DNA of 64,000 nt from Echria macrotheca (GCA_030411725.1 MU839834.1:558001-622000); one strand, 5' to 3'. Counted from the stretch's first letter, positions 1-11,434 are shown. The notes: a model not told the origin generated them from the letters alone. Numbers and translations: made by a program.

Positions 1-694
1 ACGGCATCCCGCAATACCGTGGATCGGTAACTTGCGCCGGTGTTGGGTGCGCCCGGGACAGACCCGGGTACGTTTATCTTACTCCGAGAACGGCGAGGAC
101 GATATCGAGATACAAACCACCTTCAACGTAACGATGTGGACACCATCTGTTACTGTACCCTGTCTCAAGTCCGGCGGAAGCCTTGAGCTGACAATCGTTC
201 AGGGAATGTACTTTGTCACCGTTGGAGGTCAGCATGGCTGGCTTTCTCGTCACCTACACTCCACTATGGGAACGCCCTGGAGATAACGTCCAAGCCTCCG
301 AGCTCTCCCTAGCTTGGATGTGTAATCCTTGCTCTGGATGGATGCTCAGACCCAGGCACTTGCGTCCAACAGCCCCCTCTCATGGATGATCCACGTTCGA
401 GTTGCAGCTTGCTTCAAGCCCCGCTGGTTGTCCATCACCAGGGGCCGTCAGTTCGATGGACATGTCTCGGCTCAGGGGGCTCTTTGAGTGTGCTTGTAGG
501 TCTTGACCGTTGGTGAAAGCCTGAGCCGTGATGTCGAGGGCACCCTTTCTGAGAACTTGGCCGTCTTCGATTTCAAGAGGTGGAAGCATTTCTACACCTT
601 GGAGTGCTCCAACGATAGCAACAAGAACTTCGACTTCGACGTCACTTCCTCCTCATCCCGGTATCGCGGCTCATGGACAGTGGAATACACTTAG
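1..694 (+). CDS. Possible 3' end of a gene entering from the left edge, or a decayed gene
   Basis: Two stretches look coding but I do not recognise the family. The first (about 32-286) has sensible codon use and a beta-rich, acidic composition, including SENGEDDIEIQTTFNV. The second starts after a TAG acceptor at 497-499 and runs from 500 to a TAG stop at 692-694; it reads ...VFDFKRWKHFYTLECSND... and ends RYRGSWTVEYT. Both lie in the same frame, but stops at 284-286 and 497-499 separate them, so an intron or decay must lie between. I could not find a donor that joins them cleanly. No start codon with context is visible, so the 5' part would lie outside the window. It could be a real terminal exon or a pseudogene. 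Confidence 0.3.
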
Positions 695-1278
695 CTCTCC
701 AGCGAACTGCCAACAGCATGCCCTGGACTGTGCCCAGGCCATGTGGCCTGGGTGCCACTTGCTCCTGAATTCACTTTCCTGGTGTCCTCCCATGGCGAAG
801 GAGAGACGTGTACCAAGCGCCCGTCTCTCGAGGACACGAATCCTGCCCATCCTAGTTTACACTTCAAGCCATGAAAAATTGCCTGCGCCAGCTGAACGAG
901 AGAAGGAGGATCCGTCATCCACGAACGATGGCGAGGGCTTCAAAGGTGGCCTGTCGTAACCGGACCAGCATGCAGGCTTCCATGTTCACGGAACAAAGTC
1001 AAGGCAGCGGAATAGATGGGTTGCAAGGTGACGCCGTCACTGCCTTCCACCCAGCTTCAAGCCTGTGCTTCGTCCTCGATACAAGCAGGGGTCTCCATGG
1101 CCGACTCGTTTTCGACCAGCTTCCCATGCATCGCGTTTTGGGTTGCATCCGCCCGGGTGGTCCATTTAAGCGCGAGCCAAGCAACGACGCATGGCGCCGA
1201 TCCCACATCCAGACCTCCGCCCAAGCAAAACGAAACAAAAAAAAGTCTGCTGTGGTATGTCGGGGAAAATAAATGATA
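695..1278. other. Intergenic, no gene seen
   Basis: Only short ORFs without recognisable protein features occur here. The stretch runs up to the left TA target site of the transposable element that starts at 1279. Confidence 0.5.
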
Positions 1279-1634
1279 CAGTCAACCCTGCACACAAGAA
1301 TCACTATCTATAGGAATAACCGCTACGTAGGAATAATTTCCAGGCGACCGATTTTGTAAGGTGGTCTAAAAGAATAACCTCTCATCTCGAATAATTCTTA
1401 TGAAATCTTGCTGAGTCACCACCAAAATTCCTGCGGTCAGGTAGAGTTCGGGTCTGAAATCGCACTTCCACCACTTCCATTACAGCAAACAACTTCCCGA
1501 AAAAGTGATTTCTCGCACAATAACCCTGCGAAGTGGTACGTACCGAAAAAGTGGCCCACTTGGTGGTAGGAATAACCCCCCCATAAGAATTAAAATCTGG
1601 CCACGGACCCGATTCTTATACGCAGGTTTGACTG
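1279..1634. mobile_element. MITE of the Tc1/mariner (pogo/Fot1-like) type
   Basis: The element is bounded by TA dinucleotides at 1277-1278 and 1635-1636, the target duplication typical of Tc1/mariner elements. The left end begins CAGTCAACCCTGC and the reverse complement of the right end begins CAGTCAAACCTGC. The ends continue through AAGAAT, so about 19 of the first 23 terminal bases match. No transposase ORF fits in 356 bp, so it is non-autonomous. The interior repeats short GGAATAA/AAGAAT words in both halves, suggesting sub-terminal repeats. The assignment to the pogo/Fot1 group is inferred from the CAGTCAA end and the TA site. Confidence 0.8.
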
Positions 1635-1636
1635 TA

Positions 1637-2851
1637 GCTGCCAGCAGCGACTATTTCCCGCGTATCACCAGAGGCGTAATACTGTCTGTCATTTATGTGA
1701 GGATCGGTAGCACAGACAGGAATAGGAGGATGAGGCAGACCGCATATGAATCCGTGTCACCCTCGATTCGGTGGGAAGCGGCAGGACACACGGACCGGGG
1801 GGAACACCCAATTTCGACGGTAGGTAACGAGTTGGTTTGGTCGATTTTTAACCGCGGATCGACATGAACCAACAAGCGCCGCCAGTCGCCAGACTTATTA
1901 AACAGTGCGCGGGAGGAAAGTGGAGAGCGCGCAGAGACAGGCGCACACACCGCATCCCGAGACTGCGGCACCATCAAACCACCAACCTCGAAGTGGTTCA
2001 CGGTGACCCTGCTGCTGCCGGCGATGCTTTGACTCCAACGTTATCAATGCGTCGACGACGTGATGAGACCGCAAACAAGCGTTCTACCACAACCCAGCTG
2101 GTGGCCGCCTGGTCTTGACCTCGGGGCGCTGCAGGCACACAAGCCTCCATCAACCAACGACATATAATGCGGCCTTTGGCAGCGGGCCGGAAGCCGGGGT
2201 TGAGGCTCAAGGGAGATGGCTGCTGCTCCTATCTCCGTACATGGTGGTTCTCGACGTGGCTCCCATTGCGCATATCTTCTTTCTCTTGCGATGCCTAGCA
2301 AGGATAATGGAGCGGGCGTTGGATGCAAGGACCAACACCAGAACATGCTCATGATCCTCTCCCTGCCCTCCCTGTGCACCCATCCCTGGCGGTCAGCACG
2401 CAAGTCATTAGTCACAAGTCATAGCATGTTTGCTAATACGGCAACCTTGGTTCGTGGGGACTATTTCATACACACGTTGAGATAAGTCAAATCTTCGTCA
2501 TCCATATGACCGGCCAGCCTGGAAGTCGTAGAGGCGCAGCAGATAACCTCACAGTGCCAACTTTCGGAAGAATATGGACCATGTGTGTGAGCAATGCGCC
2601 TGTACAGAACGGCCGGCCTGGGTCGCCTCGGGGCTGAGGTCGATAGGTTGAGAGCCAGGCCCGGCCGTTCTTGATCGGATGTTTCTTCCAACAACCCTAT
2701 CCCAACTCGAAAGCCAAACCCAAACGCCACTCTTGTCCGCCTCGATCAACGCATCCTGCTGGCATATCCGACCGCCGTACGCCTCTTTTGGATCCCGTGA
2801 TCGTCTAACCTCCCCCAAACGCCGTGAAAATGCGAGTCTGTCATCGGGCGT
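1637..2851. other. Intergenic, no gene seen
   Basis: This stretch lies between the MITE and the 3' end of RPB10. Its short ORFs on both strands show no recognisable domains. Confidence 0.5.
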
Positions 2852-3252
2852 CTACTCCTTCGCGTGCGCGTTCTGCATCTCGATCTTCTTGAAGTTGCGT
2901 CCGTCGGGAGTGTACCTGTAGTGCAATTAGAACGCTGTATGTTTGCTAGAGTCCTGGAAAACGCACTTGAGGAGCTTCTCAATAAGGTCGACGTGTGTCA
3001 TGACCATGCGGCGGCAGCAATACCGCTTACATCCAAGCTGGTCCAGCGCGTCTCTGTTTTTGGATTAGTCGCCGGCACATCGGAACACGCGGCAGGATCT
3101 CGTACCCTTCGCTAAGGTTTTCCTCGTCGACGATCTTGACGAACTTCTCCCAGAGGTCGCCCGTGACCTACAGAGAGTCAGTGGCTGCTGCACGACGTGG
3201 GGCCTGTTAAACACACCTTGCCGCAGGAGAAGCACCGGATGGGAATAATCAT
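2852..3252 (-). CDS. RPB10: RNA polymerases I, II and III subunit RPB10 (RPABC5)
   Basis: This gene encodes the small zinc-binding subunit common to the three nuclear RNA polymerases. Four exons on the minus strand (3252-3217, 3167-3106, 3053-2967, 2915-2852) give 82 residues, slightly longer than the yeast protein. The start MIIPIRCFSCGK is the family signature, and KRYCCRRM supplies the second Cys pair, so C7, C10, C45 and C46 form the zinc site. THVDLIEKLLKYTP is also conserved, and the C-terminus has a short fungal extension. Introns have GTGTGT, GTACGA and GTGCGT donors and TAG/CAG acceptors. The first two are 49 and 52 nt, and the first has a CTGAC branch point. The start is fixed by the invariant MII(V)PIRC. 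It is divergently paired with UTP17. Confidence 0.95.
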
Positions 3253-3557
3253 CTTGACGGTAGCTGATAGTAACGAAGGTGGCCGATCGAGGGTGTCCGC
3301 TGGAGATGTCGATGTGAGATGGCGAAACTGGATGGAGTTCTGAAAAGGTTCTTTGAGCTCTGCGACAGGAACATCTTTGCCTTTGCATGCCTGGGCCGAT
3401 TGGCCAGTGCTTATCGATAAGGACCCCACTCCGCCTTTCTCGAACTTTTTGAACTTTTTGTCGGCCAAAATTTATAGCTACATTTTTAGAGCCGATTTAG
3501 CAGTGTTGTACGCAGCAAAATCTTCGCCCTCGGCTTCAATCGCAACTGTAGCCGACC
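3253..3557. promoter_or_regulatory. Shared divergent promoter of RPB10 and UTP17
   Basis: Only 305 bp separate the two start codons, which face away from each other. Both promoters and both 5' leaders must fit here, so co-regulation of the Pol subunit and the rRNA-processing factor is plausible. I saw no element I would name with confidence. Confidence 0.6.
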
Positions 3558-6500
3558 ATGGGATCGCATACCGACGCCAATGGCGGGACCGCGTCGCTCA
3601 AAAAAAGAAAGAGGGCGCCGAAGGACGAGGCGTCCCCGTCTCTGAAGCGACACCGTTCGAAAGCGAAAGAGCCCGTCAACGGTCACCTCGAGACCGTCCC
3701 GGCCAGTGAGGAGGAGATCAAGGATGAGGTGGACATCAAGGCAGAGGTGGTCCCTTCACAGCAAAATGCGGCTATGGAGCTGCACCAGCCTATGACCGAT
3801 GTCGAGGTTGCGCGACAAGCAGCAGCTCCGTGGAAGCTTTCCAGTCCCATGGGCGGAAGGATGCTCGATATTGATCCCATGTTCTCGCCAGACGAAAAGT
3901 TCGTGATATATACCTTCATGCCGGTCAACACATGGCTGACCACAATAACAGATACCTAATCCTAGCATACAACACGTCAATCCAAGTGTACACTACCGAA
4001 GACTCCCTCCTTCTTCGCCGAATCGTCATGCCACCGGCAATAATATCAAGCTCTGAGGGCTACATCGTCGCAGCAACGCTATCCGAATCCGATTCTGATT
4101 ACCTTTGGGTCGCCAGTTCCAACGGGAATATATGGCACATTAACTGGACTTCTGGCGCCGGAGCAGATGAACCGTTCTCAACAGGCCGCGGCATCCTTGA
4201 TCTGGCTGTCGGCGCCGGCGAGCTGATTGGCTCAGACGAGGACATCCTGTTCGTCCTTCACAACCATGGGGAGTCCAGGGCGCAGATCGTGGCATACGAG
4301 AAGAGATCCCTCTCAACCGGAGAAGGCACTCTGCTTCACACAGTCGAGCAAGGTCCATACATCCTTCGCGAAGCCGTGAATGGCAGAATCCTTGTGGCCT
4401 CAGCAGAAAACGCACTTCATGTCGGCTTACTGAAATCCAAAGGAAAGGCCCCAAAATCTCTCAGCGATCTTGAGTACCGCTTCTACTCTTTCAAAACACC
4501 CGATCTGGTAGCCTGTCTCGATATTCGGCCTTTGATACAGCCAACCAAGAAAGGTGGTGTAGAAATCCGACAGGTCGATGTTGTGGTTGGAGGCGCTCGC
4601 GGCGCCGTCTATCTCTACATGGACCTTGCATCAAAACTGAATGGCGAAGGGGGCAAAGCCGGCTCGATACAGCCTAGAAAGTATCATTGGCACCGAAAGG
4701 CTGTCCACAGCGTGAAATTCACAACTGATGGTAAGTGATTTTGATTTTTTTGAGGGTCATACTAATATGAAATATAGGTAATTATCTCGTCTCCGGTGGC
4801 TATGAGCAAGTCCTCGTGCTCTGGCAGCTCGACACGAGCAAATTGACCTTTCTTCCTCATCTTGCTGCGGCCATTGAAAACATCACTGTTTCGCCAGGAG
4901 GCTCGTCTTATGCTATCCACCTCGACGACAACTCTACCATGGTTATATCTACCGAGGAGATGAAGCCAACGGCGTATATTTCGGGTATTCAATCTCTCAT
5001 TTTTGGGGACTACCCCTCAAAGGAGGCCCTTGTGCGCCGGGTCTGGAAACCGGCAGACGAGATTTCAACCCCTCTTGTGGCGGCCACGAACCCTCTGAAC
5101 CCTTCCCAAGTGTTTCTGTGCGTTGGAAATGGCCAGCTGGCTGCATCAGGAGGTGCAAATGGCCCATCGACCCCGCAACTTCAGATCTTCGATACCAGCT
5201 CCTTCCAGGGAGTTGCGAAGCAAGCGATTGCCCGTACCAATCCCACGGATGCTAATATTACCAGCCAGGGCGCGCCCATTATCGATCCAACGGTCACCAA
5301 GCTTGCCTTCTCAACGGATGGCAGGTGGCTGGCCTCGGTAGATGAGTGGCAGCCACGAGGAGGTGATGTCACGGCTTTCCTTACCGGAGCCAAGGAAACA
5401 GATCAGCTGTGTGCCGAGAGGCGAGAAGTTTACCTGAAATTCTGGGAGTACGGGGCTGAAGCCAACGAGCTGCAGCTCCTGACTCGTGTCAACGAGCCTC
5501 ACCACACTTCACAGCCAGAGACGATCTTCGACCTCGTCAGTGACCCAAGCGGCCCTAGGTTTGCCACTCTGGGGGGCGACGGGGTTGTACGGTTCTGGGC
5601 CTCCAAACTGCGGACAAGAGATGGAATCACGGCTACTGGGCACGATGGCCAGCAGGTTCGCGTGTGGTCTTGTTCTCAGGCTGTCACGCTCCCTGTACCG
5701 ACGCAGCAGGACATATCGGATGAACGTGTCATCCAGCCGAGGACAGGAGCGCTCGCCTTTTCTGAAGACGGCTCAATACTGTTCGCGGCATACGGAGAGC
5801 CTTCTCGAGCCGCTGTGGTGGCAATCGACACTGAAACTGGTGAGATCCGGGAAACCATTCATGGAATGTTCAGAGGCGATGTCCTGAGCATGGAATGTTT
5901 GGGGTCCCGCCTCATCATGCTCTCAGACGATCTCACTGTTTACGACGTGGTCTCGGACGAGCTGCTATACAGCTTCACGCTCAGGCATAAGTCGAAAGAA
6001 GCCAGCCAGCTCACCCGCTTGGCTGTCAACCGCGAATCCCGGTCCTTCGCACTGGCCGCGCCGATTTGCCGTTCCAAGGCCGACAAGATGATGAAGGGCA
6101 CGCGGTCAGAGCTGGTCATATTTCACATTGATGACCCAGAGCCGCGGTTTTGCCACACCTTCCCGCAGCTCATTACCGCTGTCGTTCCAACGGTCTCGTC
6201 GTCTGGTTATATGATCGTGGACTCGGCGGCGCAAGTGTGGTCCGCCAACGAAGGCACCGAGCAAGCCCCACTGCTCAAGTCGCTGGTCGACCTCGGGGTC
6301 AGTGAGGACACCGACGCACCGGAGGCCCCGGTACCAATGGATGTCACCGAAGCGGGCGAGGCCAGTGACGAGGAGATAAAGGACGAGGAAGACGTGGATA
6401 TGGATGCGGATGAAGACTTGGATATTTACCCAGCTGTTGTTGCTCCGCAACGGTTGGCGGATATTTTCAACACAGCACCCTCGTTTGCCATGCCGCCGAT

Positions 6501-6558
6501 CGAAGATATCTTCTACCAGGTAGCAGGGCTATTCTCGGCAAAGCCTGTCGAAACGTGA
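3558..6558 (+). CDS. UTP17: t-UTP / U3 snoRNP WD-repeat protein Utp17 (Nan1, WDR75-like)
   Basis: This is a predicted nucleolar component of the t-UTP subcomplex of the small-subunit processome, needed for rDNA transcription and early pre-rRNA processing. Three exons (3558-3898, 3952-4730, 4778-6558) give 966 residues, close to the roughly 900 of yeast Nan1. The N-terminus is basic (LKKRKRAPKDEASPS, SLKRHRSKAK), fitting nuclear import. WD/beta-propeller-type segments follow, for example LILAYNTSIQVYTTED, HRKAVHSVKFTTDGN, YLVSGGYEQVLVLWQ and FATLGGDGVVRFW. A very acidic run (DEEIKDEEDVDMDADEDLD) lies near the C-terminus. Intron 1 was placed at GTTCGT (3899) because it restores SPDEK-YLILAYN; intron 2 has a GTAAGT donor. 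The start ATG has ACC before it. The stretch near 5600 (TRDGITATGHDGQQ) might contain another in-frame intron. Assignment rests on overall layout rather than one diagnostic motif. Confidence 0.85.
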
Positions 6559-7064
6559 AGGGTTTAGAGGGATAAAGCGACTAGGCTGGACGTCGGGATT
6601 GATCACGTTTGGGCGTCGAATAGACCACCAGGACGATCGCGACATAGTGGGCCACTCCAATGCCGACAAGGCTCCGATGAGGGTCCAGAGGGGAGCAGGT
6701 CTAGCCGGCTAAGGGTCCAGAGCGACGGCAGCCCATAGGAGTTGGACGACAAAGAACTACCAGGAGCAACTCCACCGGGATTCGTCAGTTGGACCCACCA
6801 TAGCAGTTGGAGAAGAGTTCCGCATGACGGGACGGTGCGGGGCAGCAGCGGCGTGGGCCGATATCGACCGATTGCACCATTGGAGACTGAGGTCTAGCGA
6901 ATGGGATGGACGTGTATATAGCTTGACGGAGTAGCATCTGGTGGCGCAATACAGGGTCATTGTATAAAATCTAGCATTCTCATGGTGAGTATTGTCTTCA
7001 GAATTAGCGATTCGATATTGATTTTCATATCTCAGGTAATCTCAGGTATAGCTGCGGTGCCAAG
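6559..7064. other. Intergenic / promoter of the oxygenase gene
   Basis: This contains the end of UTP17 transcription and the upstream region of the next gene on the same strand. No further gene was seen. Confidence 0.5.
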
Positions 7065-8460
7065 ATGTCGTTTACCTCGATTCCCATTCTCGACTTGTCA
7101 CTTGTCAACGATCCGGCGACGAAGCCAGCTTTTCTAGCAGATCTTCGACATGCGCTGATGGAAGTTGGGTTTCTATACATTAAGAATGTCGGCATATCAA
7201 ACGAGGAATTCCAGCAGGTGATTGATGAGGGCAAGGCGTTTTTCGATATCCCCGAAGAGGAAAAGTGCGTCTCCCTCACTCGTGGTCCTGGTTTTCATGC
7301 ACACGGTGCATGTCCAGACATTAGTGGTCAGAGAGATCTGGGTGTTGTTGTTGACAGAATTGACGTCCAGGCTCCGGATAGAAATGAAGAATGCGCCTTC
7401 GTTCTTGGGGTATTCACGACTCTCGGCCGAGGTGACGGCCGGCGCCATCGACCACCGGGAACAGATCGACCTGTCGACCGAGCATCCCGTGCCGGGGCCG
7501 GATGAGCCGCTGCATCATAACCTCGTAGCGCCGAACCGTATGTTCCCTTTATTTGAACGTCTTCTCTCTCCCTCAGCATTGAGATATACTGGTGAGAAGA
7601 GGGATATATACTGATCTGGAGACAGAATGGCCAACCCCTGAGATCCTCCCCAACTTCCGGCCCGTGTTCACCGAGTACATGAAGCGCATGGCCCGCATCT
7701 CGATGCAGTTCACCAGCCTCATCGCCGAGGCCATCGAGCTGCCGGCCGACGCGTTCGACCGCTACTTCGACGCGGACCAGCAGCACAAGCTCAAGATCGT
7801 CAAGTATCCCGACGTCGGGGTTTTGGGCGGTGCAGGCAAGGAAGGGAACCAAGGAGTGGGACCACACAAGGACAGCAGTTTGTCACCCCCCTCCCCCTTT
7901 TTTACCCTCATCTGCTTGGAAAATTACTAATATAAGAGGGCGGGAAAAAAGTGCTCACGAGCTACCTCCTCCAAGCATCGCATCACAAGGGTCTCCAGGT
8001 GCAGAACATGAAAGGCGAGTGGATCGACTGCCCCCCGATCGAGGGCACACTAGTCGTAGCCATCGGGCAGGCGCTCGAGGCCCTGACGCAGGGCGTGTGC
8101 GTGTCCACCACGCACAGGGTGCTCTCGCCGCCGGCGGGCGAGGGCGCGCGCTACTCGATCCCCTTCTTCCAGGGCGTCCGGCGCGACACCGAGTTCGACG
8201 AGCTCGAGACGGTCGGCGTGGGCAGGGTGCCCGAGCACGTGCGCGAGCAGCGGCGGGCGGTGCTCGCGCGGTACGGCGAGCGGCTGGACGACTGCGAGTT
8301 TACGTTTCGCAAGGGCGGCGTGGCGACCACGCTCGGCGAGGCCACGTTCCGGAACAGGGTCAAGTCGCATCCTGATGTGGGCGAGCGGTGGTATCCTGAT
8401 ATTCTGGCTAGTGTCCGTGAGGAGCAGGCTCTTCTGGAGAGGAAGGCTGTTGAGGCGTAA
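7065..8460 (+). CDS. 2-oxoglutarate/Fe(II)-dependent dioxygenase, isopenicillin N synthase-like family
   Basis: This is a predicted cytosolic non-haem iron oxygenase; its substrate cannot be told from sequence. Four exons (7065-7264, 7371-7537, 7626-7877, 7952-8460) give 375 residues, normal for the family. The N-terminal DIOX_N region is visible (SFTSIPILDLSL, ALMEVGFLYIKNVGI, FFDIPEEEK). The catalytic iron ligands are H203 and D205 in GPHKDS and H261 in STTHRV. The 2-oxoglutarate-binding R273 and S275 lie in RYSIPFF. All ligands are present, so activity is likely. Splicing was chosen to restore KLRIEMKNAPSFLGYSR, a conserved family stretch, and NQWPTPEILPNFRP. There are no neighbouring biosynthetic genes that would place it in a cluster. 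It converges on the zinc-finger gene downstream. Confidence 0.9.
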
Positions 8461-8903
8461 CTATAAGTCTAGACTATCAAGGCCACATCTAGATGGAGGA
8501 CACCCTTTGGGTGGTGACATGTCACATGTCGAAAACGGAAGCAACTTGCTTGCTTGAGAGATTCTTTTCTGTTTGGGAAGAGCGTCTTGACTTGTTTGTC
8601 TCCTGTCTCTCTCTCATAATCCTCCATAAATTATCCCCCAAAGCCAAAATTCAAAGAAAGCAGTTAAACACGACGCCTCCCGCTCAAAATGCCCGTCGAA
8701 TGCTTTCCCCAGTGTCTGTCATAAATATGACCCTCAACGTTTGATTCCCCTAGCACCCCATCCGTACACCTGACCATATCTGCCTTGCCTGCCTGCCCGC
8801 CTGCCTTGCCTGCCTATCCACTCCCGAAAGAACTCCAATACCGCGCAGTTATATCATCAGCCTTGCCAGACACTACTTGTAATCGCCCATTCTCTTTTTT
8901 GTT
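8461..8903. other. Convergent 3' intergenic region
   Basis: This holds the 3' untranslated regions of the two converging genes. It has a short CTGC/CTGCC-rich stretch near 8785-8815 and no gene. Confidence 0.5.
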
Positions 8904-9473
8904 TTATTTGGCGGCGGCAGCCGCAGGCTGGTATCCAGGGAAGCACTGCACCAGCGTCTTGTTGTGTTTATTGACGGCGTGCTCGGTCAGTCTGGGTTGG
9001 TTATTAGCCCACACCTCGTCTCCAGGAAAGCAGATCGAAGCAGAGAGCGGAGAGAGAGAGGGATATAGAGGGAGAGAGGAGACATACGCATTCTCACGGG
9101 TCGTGGATAGGAAGGTCGCCTTGCACGTGTCGCACTGGATGTTCATTGCCTTGGCATTCTGTTTATTGACACCGTCTCGTTAGAGCTAGCTCGAAGAGTA
9201 ATATTGGAAGACGGAAGGGACGGAAAGGACGGGAGATGTGGTGGACGTACGGCCTTGAGTTGAGACTTTGCCGCTCCGGCAGCATTCTTCGCGTTGCGCT
9301 CACGCTTCTGCGCAGCCTTGGCTCCCTAATATTTTTTTCGTCTCCGGTCAGTCTCTCTCTCTCTCTAATAGGTAAGGTACCGCATCTTGTCCCGTCGACT
9401 CCATCACCGGCTGGATCATGCTGGGGAGGGGGGGGGGGGGGACACAGGTTTTGCTTACGTTGCCGCCACCCAT
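8904..9473 (-). CDS. Small C2H2 zinc-binding protein (At2g23090/ZNF706-like)
   Basis: This is a tiny conserved eukaryotic protein of uncertain role. Four exons on the minus strand (9473-9459, 9325-9251, 9158-9088, 8991-8904) give 82 residues. The first exon is only 15 nt and codes MGGGN. A lysine/alanine-rich N-terminal segment (GAKAAQKRERNAKNAAGAAK), like the 4F5/SERF family, precedes a single zinc finger. Its ligands are C39 and C42 in CDTCKATF and H58 and H63 in TEHAVNKH. The family hallmark KTLVQCFPGY follows, and the tail is PAAAAAK. The introns contain long GAGAGA/CTCTCT and poly-G tracts; all donors are GTAAGC, GTACGT or GTATGT. Confidence 0.88.
9428..9441 (+). repeat. Poly-G tract (about 14 G) in an intron
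   Basis: An uninterrupted G run lies within the first intron of the zinc-finger gene, where the pre-mRNA carries C. It is probably length-variable. Confidence 0.8.
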
Positions 9474-10193
9474 TCTGTTTTGATGATGGTTTTGGTTATG
9501 GATAAATATCGTTGAGACAAGAAGTGCCGGTGGGTAGTATTTCGAAGCGTTAGAGTAAAATGGTCGGTCAGTCGGTCGGTCGGTCGGTGAAGCGCGTGCG
9601 TGGTTCGCTGACAAAAAAGTTTTTGGAACTTGCGAATGCCTTCAAATGTCTCTCCACTTTATTTAGTTATCGGATAAAATGGACCCCTCTCTCAATCGGT
9701 CTCGATCGAACCGATCGGCGGGCCGGAGACGAAGGGTCTGACGCACGGACCAGCGCGCTTGTTAGTTAGGTACGTACCGGCTTATTTGCGAGGTTGTGTT
9801 TGACGTTCGCCTGTTGCCCGGTGTAGATAGAGTAAACTGGAAATTGACCGATATAAACATTTTTTCCAGAAAGTTTCGATAATTAACTCGATGCCTGAAT
9901 GCACGAGTTGAGGCTCGAGAGACTGCCAATACAATTTGGACTCGATTACTTTTGGCTTCCGTCAGACCTGCTCACTGCCTCTCGGTGAGTGCTGATTCGA
10001 TTCGCGTCCAAAGAACACGGTGCTTGGCGCGTCCAACGCTTGGGCCTCGACGGAATACCTTCTAGAAGGAGAAGCGGTGCATGTTTCACCTCTCCCTAAA
10101 GCTTCAAGTCGATAAAAGCCTCTTCATGTGAATTCCGTATACCCGGCACGAAGTCCCGAATTGTGCGCGGTAGCATCGGCGGGAAGAGCCTCA
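9474..10193. promoter_or_regulatory. Divergent intergenic region
   Basis: This 720-bp stretch lies between two start codons facing away from each other. It includes a (GGTC)n run near 9563-9590. No gene was seen. Confidence 0.5.
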
Positions 10194-11030
10194 ATGGCCG
10201 ACAAGACGGTGCCATCGGCCGCCCAAATATCCGCCAGCCAATTCAACGCCTGCCTTGCCAGATATCGCCCCTGTGTCCAGGCCATTTCAGCCTCGAAACG
10301 CGCAGCGGCGAACAAGGATGGCAACCAGAAGACGCTGGTGGAACTCGACGACTACCGCTACGGCCACGCCGTCGACACGTTTGGTTCCGACGCAAGCACG
10401 ACACCCATGACGCTGGACGAGGTTAAACTTCTCGTCGAGTGGAAACTGTATTTGCACCGAAACCCACTGCGGCCGCCACTCTGCTGACTAGACAGCCGCC
10501 ATGGGACCTTCAGACCGACGTTGATGAAGCTGGTCTCATCAAATGCCCCCGCCACGGTCGAGGACACCGTCTCCAAAGCTGTCAAGGCCTACCGGGAACA
10601 CAAAGATGTCTCGAGCGCCGTGAACATCCTGACGCAGCTCAAGGGCATCGGTCCGGCAACGGCATCTCTCCTGCTGGCCGTGAATTTCCCGGACAGCGTC
10701 ATCTTCTTTGCCGATGAAGCATTCTACTGGCTGTGCGGCAAGGGCGCCAAATGCCCCATCAAGTACAACGTCAAGGAATACCTTGCATTAAATGAGCAGG
10801 CCCAGATCTTGGCTAACCGGCTCGGCGTCAGGGCCGTCGACGTGGAGCGTGTGGCCTACGTTCTCATGCGAGACGGGCAAGCCACTGGTGAGGCGCCTGG
10901 GACGAGCAAAGACGGGGCCGAAGCGAAGGAAGACACGGTGCAAAAAGTGCCGCCGAAGAGGAAGCTGTCGGATGATAAACCCGACGTCAAAGCCCCTACC
11001 CGACGCTCCAAGCGGAACAGGCCAGCGTGA
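10194..11030 (+). CDS. Conserved fungal protein with a helix-hairpin-helix motif
   Basis: I do not recognise a named family. Two exons (10194-10447, 10496-11030) give 262 residues. The intron is 48 nt with a CTGACTAG branch/acceptor zone, and removing it restores WKLRHGTFRPTLMKLV. Residues about 129-146 (LTQLKGIGPATASLLLAV) form a helix-hairpin-helix like that of DNA glycosylases, followed by FPDSVIFFADEAFYWL. No catalytic Lys/Asp arrangement of an active glycosylase is evident. The C-terminus is basic (PPKRKLSDDKP, RRSKRNRPA), consistent with nuclear location and nucleic-acid contact. The ATG at 10194 is the first one in frame; the reading frame upstream to 10128 lacks an ATG. Confidence 0.8.
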
Positions 11031-11434
11031 GCCGGGTTGGCTCGAGTCGGAAAGCCCGGGTCGGCGCCAGCATCTCTGTCGATGCACCCGTTTCAGCCCT
11101 GCCACAGCGTCCCGGCTAGGCGCAACCGAGATAGCCGAGAGATTCTTCGGCCATTATGGACGGTCTTGGACGGTGGGTATCCGCTAAAACCCCCTATTGG
11201 CGAGCCTGGCCAAATTTTCCGCCTTTGCTTCCCGGCTCCAAACCCGGCGGGCGGGCCGTGGGTGCCGGGCTCAACTAATACGGATCCCAGTTCGTCATGC
11301 TGGAAGTCCAGGCCGGCGAACAGGACAGCAGGAAGAATTCGGAGTTATCCGTACAAGGTAGATAACTGAGCTCGTTAATACCAACCGATTTCAGTGTTTC
11401 TGGTCTCTCTCCGGCCAGCTTGCCATACGTGACC
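11031..11434. other. Intergenic / promoter of the DUF1479 gene
   Basis: About 400 bp separate two genes on the same strand. No gene was seen. Confidence 0.5.
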
